Source: Pyxidicoccus caerfyrddinensis (GTDB lineage Bacteria > Myxococcota > Myxococcia > Myxococcales > Myxococcaceae). Taken from it: a DNA stretch of 64,000 nt. This document shows, piece after piece, positions 55,558 through 63,580 of the stretch (its first letter is position 1; each line of letters starts with the position of its first letter). The notes beneath the pieces were generated by a model. That model made no database searches. It saw only the letters and a program-made list of their open reading frames with translations, and had not been told where the DNA came from. A program made the translations under genes and the position numbers. The stretch lies in NCBI RefSeq assembly GCF_010894405.1, contig NZ_JAAIYA010000006.1:186001-250000 (forward strand), written 5' to 3'.

Positions 55558-57066
55558 GTGGAATTTCCCTCTCTGCAGACGGAAGTCGCCTTCCTGCGCG
55601 GCCTGGTGGCCGTGCACCGGATGGCGGACGACATCCTCGAGGACTGCCTGGAGCGGGGCCTGGACCTGGACGCCGGGCTGGACGTGTTCCTCACGCAGTG
55701 CGCGCGGATGGTGCATGCGCCCGCGGGCTTCGTGTCCCTGCGGGGCACGCGGGGCCCGGTGCTGACGCGTGTGCTGGGCGACCTGGGCGTGGACGTCTTC
55801 GAGGCGGCGCGCTGGACGGGGCCGCGCCGGCTGAAGGACGGGCGGATGCTCTTCTGCACCCGGCTGACGCTGGGGAAGCTGGAGCTGGGGGGCCTGGGGC
55901 TGGCGGTGGAGGGTGGCTTCGAGGACGGCGGCGGGCTGGTGATGAAGCTGGTGGAGGCCATCGGCGAGCAGCTCGACTCGGCGGTGCTGGGCTTCCTGGC
56001 GCTCACCGACGGGCGCAACGCGCTGGAGCGGCTGGACGAGCTGTCCCTGGACGAGACGCCCGCGCCGCGCGGCCGCATTGGCAAGTATGAAGTGGTGACG
56101 CCGCTGGGCACCGGCGGCATGGCGCAGGTGCTGGTGGCGCGGGCGCGCGGGCCGGAGGGACTGGGCCGGCTGGTGGCGCTCAAGCGCATCCTCCCACACC
56201 TGACCGCGGACCCCTCCATCATCCAGCAGTTCCTGGACGAGGCGCGCATCGGCCTGCGGCTGTCGCACCCCAACCTCGTCCACGTCTACGACTTCGGCGA
56301 GGCGCAGGGCGCCTACTACATCGCCATGGAGCTGGTGCGGGGCGTGGACCTGGACCGGCTCATCCGCGCGCTCAAGGGCCCGCTGGAGCCGGCGCATGCG
56401 GTGGCGGTGGTGGTGCAGGCGCTGCAAGGCCTGCAGGCGGCGCACGGCCTGAGGGGCGAGGACGGCGCGCCGCTGCAGCTCGTGCACCGCGACTTGTCCC
56501 CGCACAACCTGATGGTGGGGTTCGACGGGCGGGTGAAGGTGCTGGACTTCGGCGTGGCGAAGGCGCGCGCCCAGCGCACGGTGACGCTGCCGGGAATCGT
56601 GAAGGGCAAGCCGCTCTACATGTCGCCGGAGCAGGCGCGGGGCCAGCGGCTGGACGCGCGCAGTGACTTGTTCGCCATGGGCCTCATCCTCTACGAGGCG
56701 CTCACCGGGCGCCGCGCGTTCGACCGCGGGGACGAGCTGGCCTCCATGCAGGCCATCTGCGACGAGCGGCTGCCCCGGCCGGACTCGCTCCCGCGCCCCC
56801 TGTGGGACGTGCTGGAGGTGGCGCTGGCCAAGCAGCCCCAGTCGCGCTTCGGCAGCGCGCAGGAGATGGCGGACCGGCTGTCGGACGTATGCCGCCCGGC
56901 GAAGGACGTGGAGCTGTCCCGGCTCACCTCGAAGCACTTCCCGGACCGGCTGCGCGAGTTCAACCGCATGGACCGGACGGAGGCGGCCGGAAGGCCCGGC
57001 GTGCCGGTGGCCGACGGGAATGAGGAGACGAACGTGCGCCCTCCGCCCCGCAGGCCCGAGCGCTGA
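55558..57066 (+). CDS. Ser/Thr protein kinase with N-terminal non-kinase domain
   Basis: The product has about 502 residues. Residues 1-165 form a separate domain without recognised motifs, possibly GAF-like (LRGLVAVHRMADDILEDCLE). The kinase domain runs from about 172 to 440 with LGTGGMAQVLVA, VALKRI, HRDLSPHNLMV, DFGVAKA and MSPEQARG. The catalytic loop has Ser instead of Lys after HRDL, a pattern frequent in myxobacterial Pkn kinases. No transmembrane segment is seen, so it is cytosolic; the tail is polar. The start is uncertain (GTG 55543 or 55558). The gene is convergent with a DUF2382 gene. Confidence 0.88.
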   Translation: MEFPSLQTEVAFLRGLVAVHRMADDILEDCLERGLDLDAGLDVFLTQCARMVHAPAGFVSLRGTRGPVLTRVLGDLGVDVFEAARWTGPRRLKDGRMLFCTRLTLGKLELGGLGLAVEGGFEDGGGLVMKLVEAIGEQLDSAVLGFLALTDGRNALERLDELSLDETPAPRGRIGKYEVVTPLGTGGMAQVLVARARGPEGLGRLVALKRILPHLTADPSIIQQFLDEARIGLRLSHPNLVHVYDFGEAQGAYYIAMELVRGVDLDRLIRALKGPLEPAHAVAVVVQALQGLQAAHGLRGEDGAPLQLVHRDLSPHNLMVGFDGRVKVLDFGVAKARAQRTVTLPGIVKGKPLYMSPEQARGQRLDARSDLFAMGLILYEALTGRRAFDRGDELASMQAICDERLPRPDSLPRPLWDVLEVALAKQPQSRFGSAQEMADRLSDVCRPAKDVELSRLTSKHFPDRLREFNRMDRTEAAGRPGVPVADGNEETNVRPPPRRPER

Positions 57067-57093
57067 AGCGCGGGCGTCTTCCGGACATGAAAC

Positions 57094-57116
57094 GCCCCCG
57101 CCTCCCTCGCGGGGGC
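57094..57116. terminator. Hairpin between convergent kinase and DUF2382 genes
   Basis: GCCCCCGC and GCGGGGGC form an 8-bp perfect stem with a 7-base loop in the 95-base gap between two converging stops. It could stop transcription from both sides, although neither side has a strong U-run. Confidence 0.5.
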
Positions 57117-57161
57117 CGGGGGCTGCTTCACGACTCGGCGTCGGAGCCCGTGGCGCTAACC

Positions 57162-57947
57162 TCAGTAACCGCGCTTCAGCGGGTCATCGCTGGGCGACTC
57201 CAGGGAGCGCTTGCCCTCCACGTCCCCGTCGGTGCGGATGCTGACGTCCTCGCGGCGGACGCTCTCCGCGACGCGGCGCTCCTCCTCGATGTCGTCCTTG
57301 TGGATGACGACCTCCTCATCCACCACGGCGCGCTTCCGGACCTCGACCTCCTCGGCGCGCAGCGGGACGACGACCGTCTCTTCCTGGAAGGAGGCATTCA
57401 TCGCCGGGCGGTCCGGACTCACGTCGCGGCGCTCCACGCGCACGCGCTCGCGGCGCACCGGCACGTCCATCACCTTCTCCTCCTCGACGACGTCCTTCTT
57501 CACGCGCACCTCGCCGGCCTGCACCTCGCGCTTGACGACGTCCAGTTCCTCCTTGTGCACGGGGATGGAGATGTCCTCCGTGCGGCCCGTCACGGTGCGC
57601 TCGTTGCCCAGGCCCATGCGTGTGTCGGTGCCCAGCCCGCTGCCCGACAGCGAGGCATCCCGCTCCCCCAGGCCGCGCGTGTCCGCGCCCATGCCCAGGC
57701 CCGCCGTCGTGGCGTAGCGGTTGTCGTCGCGCGACAGGGTGCTCAGCGCTTCCTTGCCGTGGTTGAGGATGATTTCCCCGGCCCGGATGTCGCTGATTTC
57801 GGAGTACCGGACGAGATAGTCCTTCGGGAAGAAGAGGCCCTTCTCGATGTGGAACTCGCCGTCGCCGATGGCAAACACCTTGCCGAGCTTCTCGCCGTCG
57901 ATGCTGCGGACGACCATTCCTTCTCTCACATCGGTACGCTGGAACAT
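57162..57947 (-). CDS. PRC-barrel-like/DUF2382 protein
   Basis: The 261-residue protein starts with a PRC-barrel-like module (RTDVREGMVVRSIDGEKLGK to about residue 65). After a Gly-rich linker it has a DUF2382 region with regularly spaced segments: ISIPVHKEELDVVKREVQAG, VPVRRERVRVERRDVSP, VVVPLRAEEVEVRKRAVVDE. DUF2382 proteins are often induced by stress such as desiccation or radiation, but their biochemical role is unknown. AAGGAG precedes ATG 57947. A paralogue lies 730 bases away on the other strand. Confidence 0.85.
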   Translation of the reverse strand: MFQRTDVREGMVVRSIDGEKLGKVFAIGDGEFHIEKGLFFPKDYLVRYSEISDIRAGEIILNHGKEALSTLSRDDNRYATTAGLGMGADTRGLGERDASLSGSGLGTDTRMGLGNERTVTGRTEDISIPVHKEELDVVKREVQAGEVRVKKDVVEEEKVMDVPVRRERVRVERRDVSPDRPAMNASFQEETVVVPLRAEEVEVRKRAVVDEEVVIHKDDIEEERRVAESVRREDVSIRTDGDVEGKRSLESPSDDPLKRGY

Positions 57948-58293
57948 GGCTGACTCCTTGTGACCAGGGTGGGGTGCCGGGGCGGGACGCCCCCTCGGCC
58001 CTGGTGACTGCCTGCCTCGCGCGCCTGCACGAGGCCTCGGGTGTCCTGCGCCCCGGGTTTCATCGGGAAGGTGGGAGCGGGTGGGCCAAACGACAGGGGA
58101 CGGGCAGTGCGGCGAGAGGGCCCGGTCAGGTGCCTGCCCACCCGAACGCGGGCACGGCCCCTTGCTCCCTCTCAGGGCGAGGAGCGCGACGGCAGGCGGG
58201 CATTCATCCCCGAGGGGTTTCATTCCGGAGACGGCCCACCCCACTTTCGTACGCGCCCTGAAGGCGCCGTGAGTGCCCACGCGGGAGACCTTG
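57948..58293. other. Divergent intergenic region, 346 bases, no gene seen
   Basis: This gap separates a DUF2382 gene on the minus strand from a small membrane protein gene on the plus strand, so it should hold promoters for both. I see no open frame worth calling. A GGGCACG/TTGCT pair near 58150-58166 resembles a sigma-54 site but has the wrong spacing. Confidence 0.5.
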
Positions 58294-58644
58294 ATGAGCA
58301 CCAGGCAGGAGAGCACGCGGAAGGGACGCTGGAGCGAGCTGCTACTGGGCGGCGCGGCGGCGGGCCTGGGGGCGCCCCTCATGCTGCGCGGCCTGCGCCG
58401 CTTCCTCCACCTGGGCCAGGGGGGCTCATCCGCCAGCATGGGCTGGGCGGCGGGGCTGCTGGGCGCGCTCGTGGCCGGAGGGCTCGCGCGCCGCCGGCTC
58501 CACGCCGGCTCTGGAGGAGAGGAGCGCGAGGCTTCAGCGGCGTCCGGACAGGAAGTGCGCCAGGCAGTGGAGCGCGGGCCCCGGCGCGGGCCCAGCGGCA
58601 GGGAACAACCCTGGCACGAGGCCCTGGCGTCCACCCCCGGGTGA
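58294..58644 (+). CDS. Small Gly/Ala-rich membrane protein
   Basis: The 116-residue product has two short hydrophobic segments rich in Gly, Ala and Leu (SELLLGGAAAGLGAPLML and MGWAAGLLGALVAGGLA), each flanked by Arg. A polar, Arg/Glu/Gly-rich, probably disordered tail follows. It is likely an inner-membrane protein; no family was recognised. ATG 58294 was preferred over the upstream GTG 58273 since GGGAGA lies just ahead of it. It sits between two DUF2382 genes and is co-directional with the second, 34 bases away, so the pair is probably one transcript. Confidence 0.65.
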   Translation: MSTRQESTRKGRWSELLLGGAAAGLGAPLMLRGLRRFLHLGQGGSSASMGWAAGLLGALVAGGLARRRLHAGSGGEEREASAASGQEVRQAVERGPRRGPSGREQPWHEALASTPG

Positions 58645-58678
58645 GCGCGGGACGTTGCCGGACTCGAGAGGAGCGGGG

Positions 58679-59389
58679 ATGCGCACGGACGTAAGGGAAG
58701 GCATGCGGGTCTTCACGGCGGAAGGTGTGAAGCTGGGCAGCGTGGTGGGGTGCGGTGAGGACACCTTCGTCGTCGAGGGCGGGTTGCTCCGCGCGCGGGA
58801 CTACGTGGCCCGCTATGGGGACGTGGTGGCGGTGCGCGACGGGGAGGTGCACCTGGGCCTCACGCGGGACGAGCTGACGCCCGGGCCTGGCAGCCGTGCG
58901 GAGCTGGAGGCCCACCGTCCGGAGTCGCGAGTCACCGAGAAGCTCGGGGAGGCGCATGACCTCGTCATCCCGCTGGCCCACGAGGAGGCCCTCCCCCGTG
59001 CCGTGGTGCACGAGGTGGGACACCTGCGTGTCCGCAAGGAGGTGCGCACGGAGGTGAAGCACTTCTCCATCGCCGTGCGGCGTGAGGAATTGGTGGTGGA
59101 GCGGATTCAGTCCGAGGACGGGGAGGGCGGCGCGAGCCCCCGGGCGGCACGGGAGGGGACGGTGCCGGGGGGGCTGGTGCCCTTCGAGGAGGCCACCCTG
59201 GTCATCCCCCTGCACGAGGAGCAGGTGGAGTTCACCAAGACGGCCCGCGTCTGGCAGGAGGTCACCATCGCCAGGACGACCCAGGAGGAGCTGCGCCAGG
59301 TGCACACCACCGTCCGCAGGGAGACAGCCCGGGTGGAGGAGCAGGGGGAGGTGCTCCACGACGGCCCCCCGGACGGGCTGCACTCCTGA
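58679..59389 (+). CDS. PRC-barrel-like/DUF2382 protein, paralogue
   Basis: The 236-residue paralogue of the divergent gene shares the N-terminal RTDVREGMRVFTAEGVKLGS module and two DUF2382-like blocks, LVIPLAHEEALPRAVVHEVG and LVIPLHEEQVEFTKTARVWQ. It lacks the long Gly-rich linker seen in the other copy. It is predicted to be cytosolic and stress-related by family. ATG 58679 was chosen because GAGAGGAG lies upstream and the start then aligns with the paralogue. It follows the small membrane protein gene closely. Confidence 0.83.
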   Translation: MRTDVREGMRVFTAEGVKLGSVVGCGEDTFVVEGGLLRARDYVARYGDVVAVRDGEVHLGLTRDELTPGPGSRAELEAHRPESRVTEKLGEAHDLVIPLAHEEALPRAVVHEVGHLRVRKEVRTEVKHFSIAVRREELVVERIQSEDGEGGASPRAAREGTVPGGLVPFEEATLVIPLHEEQVEFTKTARVWQEVTIARTTQEELRQVHTTVRRETARVEEQGEVLHDGPPDGLHS

Positions 59390-59469
59390 CTGACGCACCG
59401 CACGCAGCGTGTGGGAGCGGGCCGGCTCGGCTGCGAGCTTGACCCATGGAGAGGGCTCCCCTAGAAAAC

Positions 59470-59508
59470 CGGGGCTTTGCCGTCATCCCCCCTTGGAGGG
59501 AAGCCCCG
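59470..59508 (+). promoter_or_regulatory. Leader hairpin enclosing the Shine-Dalgarno of the liv operon
   Basis: CGGGGCTT (59470-59477) pairs perfectly with AAGCCCCG (59501-59508), ending one base before ATG 59510. The 23-base loop holds GGAGGG, the ribosome site, preceded by six C that could also pair with it. This may tune translation of the binding protein. It is a structural inference; no ligand class is recognised. Confidence 0.35.
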
Positions 59509-59509
59509 C

Positions 59510-60718
59510 ATGCGACGCCTTGCCCCGATGCTGCTCGCCGCGCTCGCCGTCCTGGCGGCCGCCTGCGAGAAGAAGACGCAGCCCGCCCCGTCCGGTGAGG
59601 GCGGCGCGCAGACCGCGCAGCAGGCACAGCCCGCCCCTGGTGGTGAGACACCCGCGGGCTCCGACGTCATCCTCCTGGGCCAGGTGGGCGCGCTCACCGG
59701 CGGCCAGGCCACCTTCGGCATCTCCACGCGCAACGGCATCGAGATGGCCATCAAGGAGGCCAACGCCGCGGGCGGTGTGAAGGGCAAGAAGCTGGCCATC
59801 CGCGTCTACGACAATCAGAGCAAGCCGGAGGAGGCCGCGCAGGCCGCCACCCGCCTGATTACGCAGGACAAGGTGGTGCTCATCCTCGGCGACGTGGCCT
59901 CGTCCAACTCGCTGGCCATGGCGGAGAAGGCGCAGGCGGCGGGCGTGCCGATGATTACGCCCTCGTCCACCAACACCACCGTCACGCAGAAGGGTGACTT
60001 CATCTTCCGCGTCTGCTTCATCGACCCGTTCCAGGGCTACGTCATGGCGAAGTTCGCCCGGGAGAACCTGAAGCTGGGCAAGGTGGCGGTGCTCCAGGAC
60101 AACAAGAGCGCCTACTCCATCGACCTGTCGGACGTCTTCACGCGCAAGTTCACGGAGATGGGCGGCAAGGTCGCCACCACGGAGAGCTACAGCCAGGGCG
60201 ACACGGACTACCGCGCGCAGCTCACCGCCATCCGCAAGACGCAGCCGGAAGGCATCTACGTACCGGGCTACTACAGCGAGGTGGGCATCATCGCCCGCCA
60301 GGCGCGCGAGGTGGGTCTCAAGGTTCCGCTGATGGGCGGCGACGGCTGGGACTCCGAGAAGCTCTTCGAGCTGGGCGGCACCGCCATCCAGGGCAGCTAC
60401 TTCTCCAACCACTACTCACCGGACAACCCGGACCCGCGCGTGCAGAAGTTCATCTCCGAGTACAAGGCCGCCTACGGTGGCGTGCCGGACGCGCTGGCGG
60501 CGCTGGGCTACGACGCGGCCCGCGTGGCGATTGAGGCCCTCAAGCGCGCCAAGGACCTGAGCGGCCCGGCCGTGCGCGACGCCATCGCCCAGACGAAGGA
60601 CTTCCCCGGGGTGGCGGGCACCATCACCCTGGACGACAAGCGCAACGCCGTGAAGTCCGCCGTCGTCCTCAAGGTCGGGGACGGCAAGACCGAGTACGTC
60701 ACCACCGTCAACCCCTAA
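59510..60718 (+). CDS. livK: Branched-chain amino-acid ABC transporter, substrate-binding lipoprotein
   Basis: The 402-residue protein has a lipobox LAAAC (Cys about 20), an Ala/Pro/Gln linker and a type I periplasmic-binding fold: ILLGQVGALTGGQATFGIST, RNGIEMAIKEANAAGGVKGK, VYDNQSKPEEAAQAATRLI, PSSTNTTVTQKGDFIFRVCF, YALDAALGYDAARVAIEAL-like C-terminal region. It would capture Leu, Ile, Val or related ligands and deliver them to LivHMGF. GGAGGG precedes the ATG. It overlaps livH by one base (TAATG). The exact ligand cannot be told from sequence. Confidence 0.93.
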   Translation: MRRLAPMLLAALAVLAAACEKKTQPAPSGEGGAQTAQQAQPAPGGETPAGSDVILLGQVGALTGGQATFGISTRNGIEMAIKEANAAGGVKGKKLAIRVYDNQSKPEEAAQAATRLITQDKVVLILGDVASSNSLAMAEKAQAAGVPMITPSSTNTTVTQKGDFIFRVCFIDPFQGYVMAKFARENLKLGKVAVLQDNKSAYSIDLSDVFTRKFTEMGGKVATTESYSQGDTDYRAQLTAIRKTQPEGIYVPGYYSEVGIIARQAREVGLKVPLMGGDGWDSEKLFELGGTAIQGSYFSNHYSPDNPDPRVQKFISEYKAAYGGVPDALAALGYDAARVAIEALKRAKDLSGPAVRDAIAQTKDFPGVAGTITLDDKRNAVKSAVVLKVGDGKTEYVTTVNP

Positions 60719-61638
60719 TGGCGCAGCTCCTCCAGCATCTCATCAACGGTCTGGCCTCCGGCACCATCTACGCGCTCGTCGCGCTCGGCTACACGATGGT
60801 CTACGGCGTCCTCAAGCTCATCAACTTCGCCCATGGCGACGTCATGATGGTCGGCGTCTACATGGGCTATGCCACCGCGTTCGCCCTCGGGCGCGAGGTG
60901 CGCGGCTCCCTGCTGGGCGTGGCGCTCATCTTCGCCGTGGCCATGCTGGGCTGCGCGCTGCTCGGCTTCCTCATCGAGCGGTTCGCCTACCGGCCGCTGC
61001 GCGAGAAGCCCCGGCTGACGGCGCTCATCACCGCCATCGGCATCTCCTTCGCGCTCTCGTACGGCTTCCAGCTCGACATCGGCTTCCTCCCTGGCGCGTC
61101 CCCGCGCGCCTTCCCGGAGGTCATCGAGCCGAAGGAGTGGATCATCATCGGTGACCGCGACGTCGTCGTGTGGAACTGGCAGATCATCAGCTTCCTCATC
61201 GCCGTGGGCCTGATGGTGGCGCTCCAGTACCTCGTGTTCCGCACGCGCTTCGGCCGGGCGATGCGCGCGGTGTCCTGGGACCACCGGGTGGCGGCGCTGA
61301 TGGGCATCCCCACCGACCGCGTGATTGCGCTGACGTTCATGCTCAGCAGCGCGCTGGCGGCGGGCGCGGGGCTGCTCTACGCCATCAAGGACACGTCGGT
61401 GAGTCCGCTGATGGGGCTGTACGTGGGCCTCAAGGCCTTCGTGGCGGCGGTGATTGGCGGCATCGGCCACGTGCCGGGCGCGGTGGTGGGCGCCCTGGTG
61501 CTGGGTCTGGTGGAGGAGTTCGTCGTGGGCTACGCGGCCAGCACCTGGCGTGACGCGGTGGCCTTCGGCTTCCTCATCCTGGTGCTGCTGGTGAAGCCGG
61601 GCGGGCTGTTCGGCCGCGTTGCCGCGGAGAAGGTCTGA
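60718..61638 (+). CDS. livH: Branched-chain amino-acid ABC transporter permease LivH
   Basis: The 306-residue inner-membrane permease has about eight hydrophobic helices. Its N-terminus LLQHLINGLASGTIYALVAL and GYTMVYGVLKLINFAHGD are diagnostic for LivH, and RAVSWDHRVAALMGI lies in the cytoplasmic coupling region near residue 185. It forms the membrane channel with LivM. Translation is coupled to its neighbours by one-base stop/start overlaps on both sides. Confidence 0.95.
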   Translation: MAQLLQHLINGLASGTIYALVALGYTMVYGVLKLINFAHGDVMMVGVYMGYATAFALGREVRGSLLGVALIFAVAMLGCALLGFLIERFAYRPLREKPRLTALITAIGISFALSYGFQLDIGFLPGASPRAFPEVIEPKEWIIIGDRDVVVWNWQIISFLIAVGLMVALQYLVFRTRFGRAMRAVSWDHRVAALMGIPTDRVIALTFMLSSALAAGAGLLYAIKDTSVSPLMGLYVGLKAFVAAVIGGIGHVPGAVVGALVLGLVEEFVVGYAASTWRDAVAFGFLILVLLVKPGGLFGRVAAEKV

Positions 61639-62702
61639 TGGAGACCCCGGCTCTTCCGGTGCCCGAGGCGCGCTCCGCCATTCCGCCCGCGCTGCGCGGC
61701 ATCCTCCCCGTGCTGGTGGCGCTGCCGGTGCTGGCGCTGTTCCAGTGGGTGACCAACGAGTCCCCCTTCGCCGTGTACCTGCTGTCGGTGATGGGGGTGA
61801 ACATCATCCTCGCGGTGAGCCTCAACATCGTGAACGGCATGACGGGCCAGTTCTCCATCGGCCATGCGGGCTTCATGGCGGTGGGGGCGTACATCTCTGG
61901 CGTGATGTCGCTGAACCTCAAGGAGGTGGCGCTGTCCTTCCTCCCGGTGGCGGCCAGCGACCAGGTGCTCTTCACGCTGGCGCTGCTGGTGGGCGGCCTG
62001 GCCGCGGCGGCGTGCGGCTTCCTGGTGGGCCTGCCCTCGCTGCGGCTTCGCGGTGACTACCTGGCGATTGTCACGCTGGGCTTCGGCGAAATCATCCGCG
62101 TGGTGGTGCAGAACACGGACGCGTTCGGCCGCGCGCTGGGCCTGTCCGGCATCCCCCAGTACTCCAGCCCGTACATGATTTATTTCTGGGTCTTCCTCAC
62201 GGTGCTGGTGGCGCGGCGCATCGCCGGCAGCAGCCACGGCCGCAGCCTGTGGGCCATCCGCGAGGACGAAGTCGCCGCCGAGGCCATGGGCGTGGACACC
62301 ACGGGCTACAAGGTCCGCTCGTTCGTCATCTCCTCGTTCTTCGCGGGCATCGCCGGCGGGCTGTTCGCGCACTTCGTGCCCATCATCAACCCCGGCTCCT
62401 TCACCTTCGTGAAGTCGATGGAAATCGTCGTCATGGTGGTGCTGGGCGGCCTGGGCTCCACCACGGGCGCCATCGTCGCGGCCATCTTCCTCACGCTGCT
62501 GCCGGAGGGCCTGCGCTCGGCGTTCAACCTGCTGGGCACGGAGAGCACGCTGGCGCAGAAGGTGGACCAGATTCGCATGCCCATCTACGGCCTGCTGCTG
62601 GTGGTGCTGATGTTGTCGCGGCCGCAGGGCCTGTTCGGCACCCGGGAACTCTGGGACGTGCTGCCGCGGTGGATTCCGCGCCGGCGCAGGGGGCTGTCGT
62701 GA
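61638..62702 (+). CDS. livM: Branched-chain amino-acid ABC transporter permease LivM
   Basis: The 354-residue permease has about nine or ten hydrophobic helices, with NIILAVSLNIVNGMTGQFSI and GHAGFMAVGAYISG typical of LivM, LRLRGDYLAIVTLGFGEIIR, and the coupling segment WAIREDEVAAEAMGVDTTGY. It pairs with LivH. A Pro/Arg-rich 20-residue N-terminus precedes the first helix. It overlaps livH by one base and livG by four bases. Confidence 0.95.
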   Translation: METPALPVPEARSAIPPALRGILPVLVALPVLALFQWVTNESPFAVYLLSVMGVNIILAVSLNIVNGMTGQFSIGHAGFMAVGAYISGVMSLNLKEVALSFLPVAASDQVLFTLALLVGGLAAAACGFLVGLPSLRLRGDYLAIVTLGFGEIIRVVVQNTDAFGRALGLSGIPQYSSPYMIYFWVFLTVLVARRIAGSSHGRSLWAIREDEVAAEAMGVDTTGYKVRSFVISSFFAGIAGGLFAHFVPIINPGSFTFVKSMEIVVMVVLGGLGSTTGAIVAAIFLTLLPEGLRSAFNLLGTESTLAQKVDQIRMPIYGLLLVVLMLSRPQGLFGTRELWDVLPRWIPRRRRGLS

Positions 62703-63580
62703 GCGCGGCGGTGCAGGCGAATCAGGACTCCCGGGCGCCGCTGCTCCAGGCGGACGGGGTGAGCATCCAGTTCGGCGGCCTCAAGGCGCTGACGGACTTC
62801 TCCCTCACCGTCCGCCAGGGAGATTTGCTGGGCCTCATCGGTCCCAACGGCGCGGGCAAGTCCACCGCGTTCAACGTGCTCACCGGCGTGTACCAGCCCT
62901 CCCAGGGCGAGGTGCGCGTGGCCGGGCAGCGGGTGAACGGGCGCAAGCCGCATCAAATCAACCACCTGGGCCTGGCGCGCACCTTCCAGAACATCCGTCT
63001 GTTCCGCGCGCTCACCGCGCTGGACAACGTGAAGGTGGCGTGCCGGGCGCAGGGCGCGCTGCACCCGACGGGGATGGGCGTATCCGCGAAGCTGAGCAAC
63101 GCGCTCGTCAACTACCGCGACTGGTGGCGGGCGCTGATGCTCACCCCGCACTTCCAGGCGGAGGAGCGGGAGTTGACGCGGCAGGCGGAGCACCTGCTGG
63201 AGGTCATGGGCCTGTCGCACCGCCGCGACGAGGAGGCGCGCAACCTGCCCTACGGCGAGCAGCGCCGGCTGGAGATTGCGCGCGCGCTGGGCACCCGGCC
63301 CCGCGTGCTGCTGCTGGACGAGCCCGCCGCGGGCATGAACACCCGCGAGAAGGCGGACCTGATGGTGCTCATCCGCAAGCTGCGCGACGACTTCAAGCTC
63401 GGCGTGCTGGTCATCGAGCACGACATGAAGCTGGTCATGGGCATCTGCGAGCACATCACCGTGCTGGACCACGGCGAGACGATTTCCCGGGGCGCTCCGG
63501 CGGAGGTGCGCGGCGACCGGAAGGTCATCGAGGCGTACCTGGGCGACAGCTACCTGGAGAGCCACGGAGGGGCGGCGTGA
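62699..63580 (+). CDS. livG: Branched-chain amino-acid ABC transporter ATPase LivG
   Basis: The 293-residue ATPase has Walker A GPNGAGKST, the Q-loop at GLARTFQNIRLFRAL, the signature NLPYGEQRRLEIARALG, Walker B VLLLDEPAAGMN and the switch His in VLVIEHDMKLVMGI. An insertion of about 20 residues after the Q-loop (VSAKLSNALVNYRDWWRALM) is typical of LivG. Translation starts at GTG 62699, overlapping the livM stop. Confidence 0.95.
   Translation: MSAAVQANQDSRAPLLQADGVSIQFGGLKALTDFSLTVRQGDLLGLIGPNGAGKSTAFNVLTGVYQPSQGEVRVAGQRVNGRKPHQINHLGLARTFQNIRLFRALTALDNVKVACRAQGALHPTGMGVSAKLSNALVNYRDWWRALMLTPHFQAEERELTRQAEHLLEVMGLSHRRDEEARNLPYGEQRRLEIARALGTRPRVLLLDEPAAGMNTREKADLMVLIRKLRDDFKLGVLVIEHDMKLVMGICEHITVLDHGETISRGAPAEVRGDRKVIEAYLGDSYLESHGGAA

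Noticed and set aside
58149-58167. Sigma-54 promoter-like GGGCACG...TTGCT
   Set aside because: The distance between the GG and GC elements is one base longer than the strict -24/-12 spacing, and the first T is missing.
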